Assembly (NCBI GenBank): GCA_034044135.1
Contig: CP139021.1
Span: 3,363,635-3,427,634, forward strand
From: Flammeovirgaceae bacterium SG7u.111
Lineage (GTDB): Bacteria; Bacteroidota; Bacteroidia; Cytophagales; Flammeovirgaceae
Reading direction: 5' to 3'
Length of the DNA stretch: 64,000 nt
A model generated the notes under the pieces. It was not told the origin of the DNA. It did not search any database and was given only the letters and a program-made list of their open reading frames with translations. Positions 41,317 to 49,512 of the stretch are shown here, in pieces. Position numbers and translations under genes: made by a program. Within the stretch, counting starts at the first letter, position 1; every line of letters starts with the position of its first letter.

Positions 41317-41703
41317 ATGATAGAAAACCATAATAATGAGGTGGTTATATATTATAATTCTAACCACTCAGTCGACAAAGAGGTGATTGCCTACGCACAG
41401 ACTCATTTTAGATTTGTCCGTACGGTAAATGTGATCGAAAGCCGCTTGACCGGAACCCGCCTTACAGAAATAGCCAGCAGATTGGGCATGCCCTTAGACT
41501 ATTTAGTTTGCCTTACCAGCGATGCAGCCAAAACCATTGGTCTAGACTTTGGAAACATGGACGACATTGACCTTATAAAATTACTCCAGCATTATCCTGA
41601 TTTGATAAAATCCCCAATAGTAATTTCTAAGAACAAAGCAGTTGTAGCAACTGGAGCGAAGGATATTTATGAAATGGCTGAAACCTATAGCGAGATTATG
41701 TAA
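41317..41703 (+). CDS. ArsC/Spx-like thioredoxin-fold protein lacking the catalytic cysteine
   Basis: 128 residues resembling arsenate-reductase-family proteins: VVIYYNSNHSVDKEVIAYAQ at the N-terminus and DLIKLLQHYPDLIKSPIVIS near the end (the PxLIxxPIVI block). In true ArsC the N-terminal loop has a catalytic Cys (NPRCSKSR); here the loop reads NHSVDKE, and the only Cys (in DYLVCLTS) is distant. It is therefore unlikely to reduce arsenate. It may be a regulatory or structural member of the family. Confidence 0.7.
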   Translation: MIENHNNEVVIYYNSNHSVDKEVIAYAQTHFRFVRTVNVIESRLTGTRLTEIASRLGMPLDYLVCLTSDAAKTIGLDFGNMDDIDLIKLLQHYPDLIKSPIVISKNKAVVATGAKDIYEMAETYSEIM

Positions 41704-41746
41704 CCCACACTCTGCAGGGTGGAGGGCCTAAAATTTCCTCCTTAAG

Positions 41747-42448
41747 CTAAACTCGCCCCTTTAGCACGAACTTGTTGAATTGTTCTCTAAAGCTAGAACC
41801 AATGGGCAAATAATTGTTTTTTACCTTCACCCTGCTATTTTTAATATCTTGGATTTTGTCTATTGAAACAATATAAGAACGGTGTGTTCGGATGAACAAA
41901 TCACTGTTCAGTTGCTCTCCAAATGCCTTCAAACTTTTTATGGTCAGGATTGGTCGCTCATTAGAGGTGTAAATTTTGACATATTCTTTGAAACCTTCTA
42001 TATAATATATATCTGAAAGTGCTACCTTGATCATATGATGTTCTGAATTGACAAAGATAAAATCGGAAAGGAATGCATTTTGGGGAATATTTGATGAATC
42101 TTGCTTATTGTTGGCTTTGTTTACAGCTTTCAAAAAACGGTCGAAGCTGTAAGGTTTCAATAAATAATCTGTTGCATCTAAGTCGAATCCTTCAATTGCA
42201 TATTCGGAATGAGCTGAGGTGAAAATCACCTTCGGCTGCGAACAAAGCGATTTCACAAAGTCAATACCGTTGATGTCGGGCATGTTTATATCTGTAAAAA
42301 CAAGGTCGACAATAGTACTGTTTAACATTTCAAGCGCGTCAAATGGGCTTAAAAAAGAACCCATAAGTTTGAGGAATGGAACTTTTTGGATGTACCGCTC
42401 AATTAGCTCAAGGGCAAGTGGCTCGTCATCTATGGCTATGCAGTTCAT
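41747..42448 (-). CDS. LytTR-family response regulator
   Basis: Two-component response regulator: receiver domain residues 1-115 (IAIDDEPLALELI acidic pocket, phospho-acceptor Asp in VFTDINMPDING, conserved Lys in DATDYLLKPYS) followed by a LytTR DNA-binding domain (about 135-230; HMIKVALSDIYYIEGFKEYVKIY, RTHRSYIVSIDKI). The ATG at 42448 (MNCIAIDDEP) is preferred to the one two codons earlier. No histidine kinase is next to it. It is read in the same direction as the Kelch and DUF4270 genes, after an inverted repeat. Confidence 0.92.
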   Translation of the reverse strand: MNCIAIDDEPLALELIERYIQKVPFLKLMGSFLSPFDALEMLNSTIVDLVFTDINMPDINGIDFVKSLCSQPKVIFTSAHSEYAIEGFDLDATDYLLKPYSFDRFLKAVNKANNKQDSSNIPQNAFLSDFIFVNSEHHMIKVALSDIYYIEGFKEYVKIYTSNERPILTIKSLKAFGEQLNSDLFIRTHRSYIVSIDKIQDIKNSRVKVKNNYLPIGSSFREQFNKFVLKGRV

Positions 42449-42487
42449 CGGCAAGTTGGAAAGGTGTAGTAGTTTGGTTGTTGTATA

Positions 42488-42517
42488 TACCTAGGGAAAT
42501 TACAGCTTCCCTAGGTA
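42488..42517 (-). terminator. Palindromic hairpin between the Kelch gene and the response regulator
   Basis: A perfect 10-bp inverted repeat (tacctaggga at 42488-42497 and 42508-42517), ten-base loop. On the minus strand it begins 18 bases after the Kelch stop and precedes the regulator start by about 40 bases. It may terminate, attenuate, or serve as a regulator binding site. Confidence 0.5.
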
Positions 42518-42534
42518 AGGTGATGAAAGTCGAT

Positions 42535-43539
42535 TTAATCCTCTTCGTCTTCTTCTTCAAATGGCTTGAATTCCCACATATCGTCAAAATAGGAACTCCC
42601 TGTTCTTCCAGTAGTCACAAAACCTCTGTTATTTATAGAAAATGCTGCCGCATCTATTCTTGCCGCTCCTTCAAAAGATGTTTTTTCGTACCAATAGTCG
42701 GCAGAAGGGTCATATTCCCAAACAGATCGGGAAACTGTTCCTCCAGAACCGAGCATAATATACCCAAGTCCATTCATAGAAAATGCTGATGCATTTTCCC
42801 TTGTGAGGTCATATTCGTCTTCGCTGTCGAGATCTGCCACGCGGGTCCAAGGATATTCTGGGAGTAGGGTAGGATCGAATTTCCAGAAGTCCTCTTCGTA
42901 GGTACCGTTGTCAGTTCCAGTTCCAACATACGCATATTCCCCAATCACGAACACAAGTGCATTTTCTTTTTTCTTGCCTATTCCAGGAATTTCCGTCCAA
43001 GTGTCGGTTGAAGGGTCATATTCCCAAAAATCGTTTAGGTTATTTCCATCGTCGCCAGTTCCCACATACCCTTTTCCATTTAGTGCAAAGGCCACGGCAT
43101 TTTTGCGAGCTGTACCTCCGAAATCGGCAATTTGTTCCCACTCGTCCGAACTAGAGTCGTACATATAAAAGTCGCCCATTTCTTCATCTCCATCGAACCC
43201 TAATCCAACATATGCCTTGTCATCTATGGCAAATGCAACAGCAGCACTTCTGCCAACTCCCGGCATTGTACTTTTCGACTCCCAAAAATCAGTGTTTACA
43301 TTGTACGCATAGAAGTCTGTGTAGTATTCGTCTTCGTCTCCATTATAGCCAGTGCCCACGTAGGCTGTTTCTCCTATCACAAAAGAAACCGTATTCGATC
43401 TTCTAATACCTTTGAAGTCACTTTTTTCAACCCAGTTGCCAAGCAACTCGTCTTCATCCTCGTCTTCACAAGCGCTAAGTGTAAATGAGAAGAAAATTAC
43501 TCCTAAAGCGTAAAAAAGGATTTTGATATTCTTATTCAT
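42535..43539 (-). CDS. Kelch-repeat beta-propeller lipoprotein
   Basis: 334 residues from ATG 43539; lipoprotein signal ends FSFTLSAC. After an acidic linker (EDEDEDELLGNW) come six Kelch-type blades, each with the pattern RxxAVAFxIxxKxYVGxGxDG...DFYxYDxxxDxWEQI (for example ARKNAVAFALNGKGYVGTGD and DFWEYDPSTDTWTEI). It should form a surface-exposed propeller for binding proteins or glycans. It lies three bases after the preceding ATG region of the DUF4270 gene (stop to start spacing 15 bases) in the same operon; DUF4270 and Kelch lipoproteins occur together in other Bacteroidota as well, as I recall. Confidence 0.88.
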   Translation of the reverse strand: MNKNIKILFYALGVIFFSFTLSACEDEDEDELLGNWVEKSDFKGIRRSNTVSFVIGETAYVGTGYNGDEDEYYTDFYAYNVNTDFWESKSTMPGVGRSAAVAFAIDDKAYVGLGFDGDEEMGDFYMYDSSSDEWEQIADFGGTARKNAVAFALNGKGYVGTGDDGNNLNDFWEYDPSTDTWTEIPGIGKKKENALVFVIGEYAYVGTGTDNGTYEEDFWKFDPTLLPEYPWTRVADLDSEDEYDLTRENASAFSMNGLGYIMLGSGGTVSRSVWEYDPSADYWYEKTSFEGAARIDAAAFSINNRGFVTTGRTGSSYFDDMWEFKPFEEEDEED

Positions 43540-43554
43540 GTTTGTCATCATTTT

Positions 43555-44841
43555 TTAGTTTTCAATTGAATAGTCAAGAATTAAAAGTTCTAGATGTGAT
43601 TTGTATTTATTTTCGCTATCGCCAAGTGTGAGTTGGTTTACTGTGAGCCCGAGTGTTTCGTTTCCACCTTTTAGGTAAAGTGCCTCCTCAATCTCTCCCA
43701 CTTGCTCTACTTTAGACTTTATATACTCTGTTATATCGATCCTATATTCGGTAGCTTCCCCAAATTCTTCGTCTACATAAAGCGTATTGACCAAGCTCAG
43801 TTCTTGTAGAATCCTATTCTTTTTATCAATTTCATAAAAGGTTAAATTGGTAGGAAGAGGACGATAATTCCCATAAGTGCCTTGAACTGGTTTCAGTACT
43901 AAAACTGCGTCTATAACAATATTTTTACTTAGTATTTCTTTGACTTCCGTGAGGGAAGGGAAGTTGATTTTGATACCCATCCCAACACCATCATTCATGT
44001 ACGATTGCCTATCTGTAAGTTTTGAAGAAATAGCATCTGTAGAAGTGAGCAGGTCCTTTAGTTCTGTATTTGATCTGTCATTTGAGATCTGGTTGAAATT
44101 AAGCCCTGAGCTTGGGATGGTAAATTCGAGATCTTCTCCAGACCTGCGGTAATGGAAAGTAAGCTTACTCTGAGTACTGAATCCCAAAAAGCAATTAGCA
44201 TAGTTAGTATCAGCTTCTATTACAAAGCCTGGGTAGTTATCGTAAAAGTCTTCAATAAAATCACCTTCGTCCGTTGCTTGTGCATACTCAAAAAATGCTT
44301 GTGCAAATGATTCATCTAGAGGGACTAGTAACGATTTTTGCCTTCTGGGTTGCGGTTTGAAAATGAGCTCTCCAAGAGGTGTTTGTTCGTAGGGAAAAGT
44401 TGATGTATTGTATAAAGCATCATCTTCATCCAATTCCAATTCTTCTTTCATTGCATGAAAACTGAGGCTAAATTCTTGCGTGGTATCGTGGTAGAAATAG
44501 CCATCGTAGACCAGCTCAAATTCAGCATACTTATACCTTGCGTCTTCATCTGGGTAATTTTCGACAGAATCAGCCTGAAATTTGAAATACGCTTTTGATT
44601 GCATAGAGCCTATGTTTTCAGTTTCTACATAACCAATAAGGTGCCTAGAGCTATTGGCTGTATTTAAGGAATCTGATATAATAATAGTTGACATCCCAAG
44701 GCTTATAGTGTCAATAAACACGACATCCAACAGCTCCCTTTCTACTATATCATTCCCTATCTGAGTAGGGTCGGTGCATTGCAGCAAACTCATTGCTAGA
44801 GAAATACTAAATGCTATTTTTATCAAGTTTTGTTTGTTCAT
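43555..44841 (-). CDS. DUF4270 family lipoprotein
   Basis: 428 residues, lipobox SLLQC (Cys22). DUF4270 features: the CTDPTQIGNDIVERELLDVVFIDT opening, SSRHLIGYVETENIGSMQSKAYFKF, and a beta-rich C-terminal half ending in YIKSKVEQVGEIEEALYL. Members are outer-membrane, surface-facing lipoproteins of unknown function in Bacteroidota. It is transcribed first, ahead of the Kelch lipoprotein. Confidence 0.85.
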   Translation of the reverse strand: MNKQNLIKIAFSISLAMSLLQCTDPTQIGNDIVERELLDVVFIDTISLGMSTIIISDSLNTANSSRHLIGYVETENIGSMQSKAYFKFQADSVENYPDEDARYKYAEFELVYDGYFYHDTTQEFSLSFHAMKEELELDEDDALYNTSTFPYEQTPLGELIFKPQPRRQKSLLVPLDESFAQAFFEYAQATDEGDFIEDFYDNYPGFVIEADTNYANCFLGFSTQSKLTFHYRRSGEDLEFTIPSSGLNFNQISNDRSNTELKDLLTSTDAISSKLTDRQSYMNDGVGMGIKINFPSLTEVKEILSKNIVIDAVLVLKPVQGTYGNYRPLPTNLTFYEIDKKNRILQELSLVNTLYVDEEFGEATEYRIDITEYIKSKVEQVGEIEEALYLKGGNETLGLTVNQLTLGDSENKYKSHLELLILDYSIEN

Positions 44842-45623
44842 ATTTTCAATTCTAATATCAAAGCATTCAGAATATATTTTGATTTGGACAACAGAAATTC
44901 ATATCGCTTTGGTTAAAAAGCAAGTCAGTTTCATACGCACCTTTAATGACTTTAAATATCAAAAAGGCGATGATAAATTTCTCTTAGTGCATGCCCAAAG
45001 GGCTTGTGAGTAGTAGTAATGAGGCAGAATTTTAATACTTCTTACTTAGAGTATAGGTGATCTGTCTTAATTTGTATATTCTAAATCGTGTTTCCCTATT
45101 TACGATCCATACTTTAAATATTCTATCTACAAGTCTCCCATTTTGTGTTGGAGCAAATAAGGCTTGTTTTTTTTTGTTTCCAAAATCCTTATCTGTGGTT
45201 TAAATGCATTAATATTTTAAAACGTTGCCCAAAGAAGGGGAGTAAAAGCTTTAATGGTTAATATAATCAACTAACACCGAGGTTTTATCAACGAATAGAG
45301 TCGATTCGACCTACAAACCAGGAAAAACGAGCTTGAATAGTATTTGGGAGGCATTGCTCGCTCTTTCATTGAAGAAATGTGGCAATTCGTTGATTTTAAT
45401 TTGGGTATTCAAAAAAAAACTAGTCATTTGTGCCACCAACTAATAATAGCATAGCTCTGCAGTGCCTATTATGTATGCATAATTGGTGTTATTTTTTATT
45501 TGTGTTTCCCACATACATTTCCACTAAATATTTTTCACCTTTTTAAGGCGAAAAACAGATCTCATTTTAGTTGCGAGCATAGGTTTATACATCGTTGGAC
45601 TTTTAAAAACTCTGCTCACGCTA
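44842..45623. other. Long intergenic region between divergent DUF4270 and OmpP1-like genes
   Basis: 780 bases that are AT-rich. No reading frame with coding character, no hairpin-terminator pair and no recognisable repeat was seen. It must contain the promoters of both divergent genes. Confidence 0.5.
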
Positions 45624-46877
45624 ATGAATAAATATTTCTTTATAATACTTATGCTTATACCATCTACATTGGTATTGGCCCAAAACACCCCAAGCTCCCC
45701 TTATACATATTTTGGGATAGGGGATATTTACCAAAAAGGATTTGGGCATAATGCCATGAAGGGCGGCACCGGAATAGCGGATAGGGACCCATTTTCCATC
45801 AATAATTTAAACCCGGCATCGTACAGCAGTATTGCTAATTCTCCATTTACATTTCTAAATGAGTTTGGACTGAGTGCTTACATGAGCACTCGAAATGATG
45901 GAGATGAGAATGGGGTAGAATATGGGATGGATTTTCCGTATTTGGCAGTAGCGTTTAAAACAGGCAATAGTTCTGGAGCTTCCATTGGCTTAAGAAAATA
46001 CAGCAATGTGAATTATAGTATTCTGAGCGAAAGTAATTTCAATGGGATTACAGGCTCTTATCAGACGAATTATGAGGGATCGGGAGGGTTGAACGAAGTG
46101 TATTTTGGCTATGGTAAAAGCTTTGGCAGAAACCTTTCCATAGGTGTGCATGGTTCGTATATTTTTGGGCAAATAGAAAACACACAAACTATCCAAAGTT
46201 CCACCGTGAATTATAGCATGCTTGTGGAAGACAAGAACTTTTTGCGAACCTTGAACTACGATTTGGGGATCCAATACACCGTCCCTATAAAATCTTCATC
46301 TATCACTATAGGAGCTACTTATGCGCCCAGTACCGATGTTACCGGCTCAAGAGATATTTTGATTGCAGATACGAGATCAGGAATTGGAAACGATCAGGAT
46401 ACCATCGCATACGAACCTTTAGAAGATCGCTCTTATATTTTACCTCACTCGTATGGGCTTGGTATCGCTTGGGATTACAAATCTAAGTTCAAAGTAAATG
46501 TTGACTATAAAACTCAGCTATGGGGCGAAAGCGACCTGAGCGGAAAAGATTATGAATTGCGAGACAGCCGTAGACTTGCATTTGGTTTTGAAAAGCTGCC
46601 TAACTATAAAGGAAATAGGTATGATCAATTTGTAAGCTGGGCAATTGGGGCGTATGCAGAAGAATCATATTTGGAGATAAGCGATGAAGGGCTGAACAGT
46701 GTTGGTGTTACCCTTGGCTGTAGCTTGCCAATTGGCAATAAAGGGATGCTTAGGCTTGTAGCCGAAAGAGGTACGAGAGGACAAGGGCTAGAAAACTTTT
46801 TTACTGAAAGCTATAACAAATTAACCATTGACATAACCTACATGGACAGGTGGTTTTCCAAAAGACGAATAGACTAG
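45624..46877 (+). CDS. Outer membrane beta-barrel protein (OmpP1/FadL-like)
   Basis: 417 residues; signal peptide LIPSTLVLAQ. The mature protein opens NTPSSPYTYFGIGDIYQKG and MKGGTGIADRDPFSINNLNPASYSSI, the typical FadL/OmpP1-like N-terminal hatch, followed by alternating beta strands (GASIGLRKYSNVNYSI, NLSIGVHGSYIFGQI, SITIGATYAPSTDVTG). No SxxK or protease motif. A likely outer-membrane porin for hydrophobic or uncharacterised solutes. It is divergent from the DUF4270 operon and may be functionally connected with it; a very strong terminator follows. Confidence 0.78.
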   Translation: MNKYFFIILMLIPSTLVLAQNTPSSPYTYFGIGDIYQKGFGHNAMKGGTGIADRDPFSINNLNPASYSSIANSPFTFLNEFGLSAYMSTRNDGDENGVEYGMDFPYLAVAFKTGNSSGASIGLRKYSNVNYSILSESNFNGITGSYQTNYEGSGGLNEVYFGYGKSFGRNLSIGVHGSYIFGQIENTQTIQSSTVNYSMLVEDKNFLRTLNYDLGIQYTVPIKSSSITIGATYAPSTDVTGSRDILIADTRSGIGNDQDTIAYEPLEDRSYILPHSYGLGIAWDYKSKFKVNVDYKTQLWGESDLSGKDYELRDSRRLAFGFEKLPNYKGNRYDQFVSWAIGAYAEESYLEISDEGLNSVGVTLGCSLPIGNKGMLRLVAERGTRGQGLENFFTESYNKLTIDITYMDRWFSKRRID

Positions 46878-46935
46878 TTAAGATATTAAAGAAAAGCCTT
46901 TATAAGGTTTATATTAGTGTTAAAGAACGATGCTG

Positions 46936-46973
46936 CATTAATCCTCTTTTTTAAAGAGGATTAATGTTTTTTT
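46936..46973 (+). terminator. Strong intrinsic terminator after the OmpP1-like gene
   Basis: A perfect 14-bp stem pairs 46936-46949 (cattaatcctcttt) with 46953-46966, three-base loop, followed by seven T. Confidence 0.92.
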
Positions 46974-47066
46974 AAAAAGTATCTTTTGGATATGAGCAGG
47001 GGATGCTCTTATTTTGCACGCTTCACTGACGCATGATTGAACCGCCTGTAAATTAAATCCCCTTAA

Positions 47067-47459
47067 ATGGATAGTATTTCTATTGAGTTTTTAAAGAAGT
47101 TCATAAAGTTTGGACTTGTAGGCTCCTTTGGAGTTGTAATAGATTTTGGCTTTACATATTTGATTAAAGATGTACTCAAAAAGCACAAATATCTGGCAAA
47201 TAGTGTAGGTTTTATGTTGGCAGCGTCTAGTAATTACATCCTCAATCGCATTTGGACCTTCCACGACAACAACCCCGATATTGCCCTGCAATATTCTAAG
47301 TTTCTAATTATTTCCGCTATCGGGTTGGGCATAAATAATTTCATCATTTGGGTGCTTAACGACAAGTACAAAATGAATTTCTACTTGGCTAAACTATTTG
47401 CCATTGGGGTAGTGATGCTCTGGAATTTCTTTGCCAATTATCTTTACACTTTTGCTTAA
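47067..47459 (+). CDS. GtrA-family membrane protein
   Basis: 130 residues with four transmembrane segments (about 11-33, 38-58, 73-97, 106-128), matching GtrA flippase-associated proteins: FIKFGLVGSFGVVIDFGFTYL, ANSVGFMLAASSNYILNRIWTF and AIGVVMLWNFFANYLYTF are typical. Members move or present polyprenyl-linked sugars for cell-surface polysaccharide modification. No glycosyltransferase is adjacent, so the partner is encoded elsewhere. Confidence 0.85.
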   Translation: MDSISIEFLKKFIKFGLVGSFGVVIDFGFTYLIKDVLKKHKYLANSVGFMLAASSNYILNRIWTFHDNNPDIALQYSKFLIISAIGLGINNFIIWVLNDKYKMNFYLAKLFAIGVVMLWNFFANYLYTFA

Positions 47460-47474
47460 AAAACCTATTCGTTC

Positions 47475-48203
47475 TTAAAAGTCGAGTAAATCTAATTGAT
47501 ATTCTTCAATTGCTTTTTTGAGCAAAGCACACTCTTCTTCAGTTTCAGAAACGGTGAATATCCATTCGTTCATATTGTTTCCATTTGCATTTAGCATGTC
47601 GACCATTTCAGTATCTTGGATGGCAAGACTATTCGACCTAAATGCGTCCTTATAGGATGCAAAGGCACGATCGCCTTCATCAAATATGTCATTTTTGTAG
47701 ACCAAAGTTCCTTTTTTGCTTTTTATTATTATCAGAGCTAGTTGAATGGAGGCGGGAATACTGCTTTTTTCTTGCTCAGCAAGCGCATACCTTACAATCC
47801 CTTTATCAAAAAGGTTGGCTAAGTCTTTAGGATAAAGGTTATTAGGAAGGTTTAATAGAATATTGTAATTAAAACTGTCCTCAATTTCCCTGTATAAATT
47901 ATTTATAGAAACGGTTTTGCCATGAGCTGATGAGTTTTTCGTAAGAGAGAAAAGGGCAAAAGCCTTCTCTCTTTCTGCAATAAAAGCCCTTTTTGATTCT
48001 ACTAATGCTTTTGTTGCTATTTCCTCTAATTTTTTTTCAGCAAATCTTACTTCCTCCACATTTACATCTTGAAAGGAAAATATAGCTAAGCACATCAAGA
48101 TAAAAAGCTCAAAAGTATGCTTGCCTACTTTAATAGATCGAACTGTTAGGATAGGGGAGAGGCTTGCCTCTTGTGTGACGGTTACTGTGTTGGTTTCTTC
48201 CAT
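47475..48203 (-). CDS. Hypothetical membrane-anchored protein, divergent from a nuclease-like gene
   Basis: 242 residues from ATG 48203 (MEETNTVTVTQEASLSP); the earlier in-frame start at 48260 would add a hydrophobic leader of 19 residues. A possible membrane segment lies at about residues 30-46 (FELFILMCLAIFSFQ). The rest is charged with a helical domain (VNVEEVRFAEKKLEEIATK) and a C-terminal acidic region. The family is not recognised. It shares its upstream region with the divergent gene at 48357, which suggests a functional pair. Confidence 0.6.
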   Translation of the reverse strand: MEETNTVTVTQEASLSPILTVRSIKVGKHTFELFILMCLAIFSFQDVNVEEVRFAEKKLEEIATKALVESKRAFIAEREKAFALFSLTKNSSAHGKTVSINNLYREIEDSFNYNILLNLPNNLYPKDLANLFDKGIVRYALAEQEKSSIPASIQLALIIIKSKKGTLVYKNDIFDEGDRAFASYKDAFRSNSLAIQDTEMVDMLNANGNNMNEWIFTVSETEEECALLKKAIEEYQLDLLDF

Positions 48204-48315
48204 GACTATTGTTTTTAGTATTGCCAATATTTTTAACAAAAATACTATTAAAGAAAACAAAAGTCAATATTATAAACATTTATACGCTATTTAAATTGCC
48301 TTTTGTGTATATAAT

Positions 48316-48342
48316 GACTAATTTAGTCGCAACTTGCAACTA
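48316..48342. promoter_or_regulatory. Overlapping palindromes in a divergent promoter region
   Basis: gactaatttagtc (48316-48328) overlaps tagtcgcaacttgcaacta (48324-48342), an interrupted palindrome with one mismatch. They lie 15 bases before the start at 48357 and could bind a dimeric regulator that controls both divergent genes. Inferred from symmetry only. Confidence 0.4.
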
Positions 48343-48356
48343 AAAATGTTAATTAT

Positions 48357-49412
48357 ATGAACATTCTTAAAAGATTAAATCTACTTGAGCAAATAGAAAG
48401 GGAACTTGCGAAAACATTGAAAGATGATAAAAAGAACTGGGTAAAAACAGCAAGGCTCTTATATAAAATAGAAAATGAGAATTTGTACGAACTGAAAGCA
48501 AAAAGCTATACCCAATACGTAAAACAATTGGCGACAATTAACCATATCAATGTTTCTACGCTGTGGAGAGCAAAAACTGCTGCTGGCACTTATATGGAGT
48601 TAAGCAACTTGAAAGATGTAGACTTGCTTGACGAAACTCTCATAAAGACAACACCTGAACAATTGGAAACTTTCAAAAAAGTGAGAACCATTGCCCCCAC
48701 GCAAATTACCTCAGCTCTCAAAGAGAAGCTGTTGAAAGGGGAGAAGATCAGAAATGAGCTTCATGACATATGGGAGACTTACAAACCTTTGAAAAAAGGT
48801 AAAACCGAGCGAGGCAGAAAAAATTCGGCAAAGCCCGAGCCTGTGTTTGCCGAGCCTGGTTATTTTGGGCTAGGAGGGGAGGATACTGTTTCTGACGCCG
48901 AGAAAATGTCAAAATATTTCATTTCCGAAGATGAACTTACTTCTGCCAACATTAAAAACTCCTTGCGGGACAAGTCTTGGGTTCAGCGAACATTGGGAAA
49001 ATATTACTTGCCTTGTTTTGCCACCTTCACCGATTTGGTAATCCGAGATGAAGAAGATAATTCGATTAACAAAATAGACATAGTAGCCATATCTAAAACA
49101 AGCAACACGAAAACAGGAAAACCTGTCACCTTAGGAGTATCAATTTTATCAGAATTAGGAAGTAATTTGGAGAGCAAATTACGCTGGGCTAAATACTTCC
49201 ATTATTTTTATATAGCAGTTCCTTTGGGAACTAGCAATATAGATATTTCTGGGCAAAACAATTTTGGGTTACTCACCATTTCCCCAGAAACAAAAAAAGA
49301 GGGTTTGACTCACCATATTCAAATACTGAGCCCTGCCAGAGCCCTAGAGGTAAGCGATTCTGCTCTTTCAATGACCTACAGCCAAATTCTGCAAAGATCT
49401 TTGAGGTGGTAA
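48357..49412 (+). CDS. Hypothetical protein with possible restriction-endonuclease-like C-terminal domain
   Basis: 351 residues, cytoplasmic. The N-terminal 150 residues are helical and basic (KNWVKTARLLYKIENENLY, QYVKQLATINHINVSTLWRA), perhaps DNA binding. A linker at 147-165 precedes a C-terminal alpha/beta domain (205-345) with INKIDIVAISKT, VTLGVSILSELGSNLESKLRWAKYFHYFYIAVP and NNFGLLTIS; this order of strands and a helix recalls PD-(D/E)xK folds, where the Asp of KIDIVAI and a Glu/Lys pair would be the active site, but the classical ExK is replaced (ILSELG). A nuclease or nuclease-derived role is a guess; the family is not recognised. Confidence 0.55.
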   Translation: MNILKRLNLLEQIERELAKTLKDDKKNWVKTARLLYKIENENLYELKAKSYTQYVKQLATINHINVSTLWRAKTAAGTYMELSNLKDVDLLDETLIKTTPEQLETFKKVRTIAPTQITSALKEKLLKGEKIRNELHDIWETYKPLKKGKTERGRKNSAKPEPVFAEPGYFGLGGEDTVSDAEKMSKYFISEDELTSANIKNSLRDKSWVQRTLGKYYLPCFATFTDLVIRDEEDNSINKIDIVAISKTSNTKTGKPVTLGVSILSELGSNLESKLRWAKYFHYFYIAVPLGTSNIDISGQNNFGLLTISPETKKEGLTHHIQILSPARALEVSDSALSMTYSQILQRSLRW

Positions 49413-49512
49413 CAGTATTAATAATAGCTCTACGAATACTATAAAAAGAAGCAAACTGTTTTAAAAAAGATTATTCTATTATAATTGAACTGAATTTGTT
49501 TCAGCATCGAAC

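Noticed and set aside
44774-45013. 79-codon frame in the 780-base gap between DUF4270 and the porin
   Set aside because: It overlaps the start of the DUF4270 gene in antisense and shows no family or start signal.
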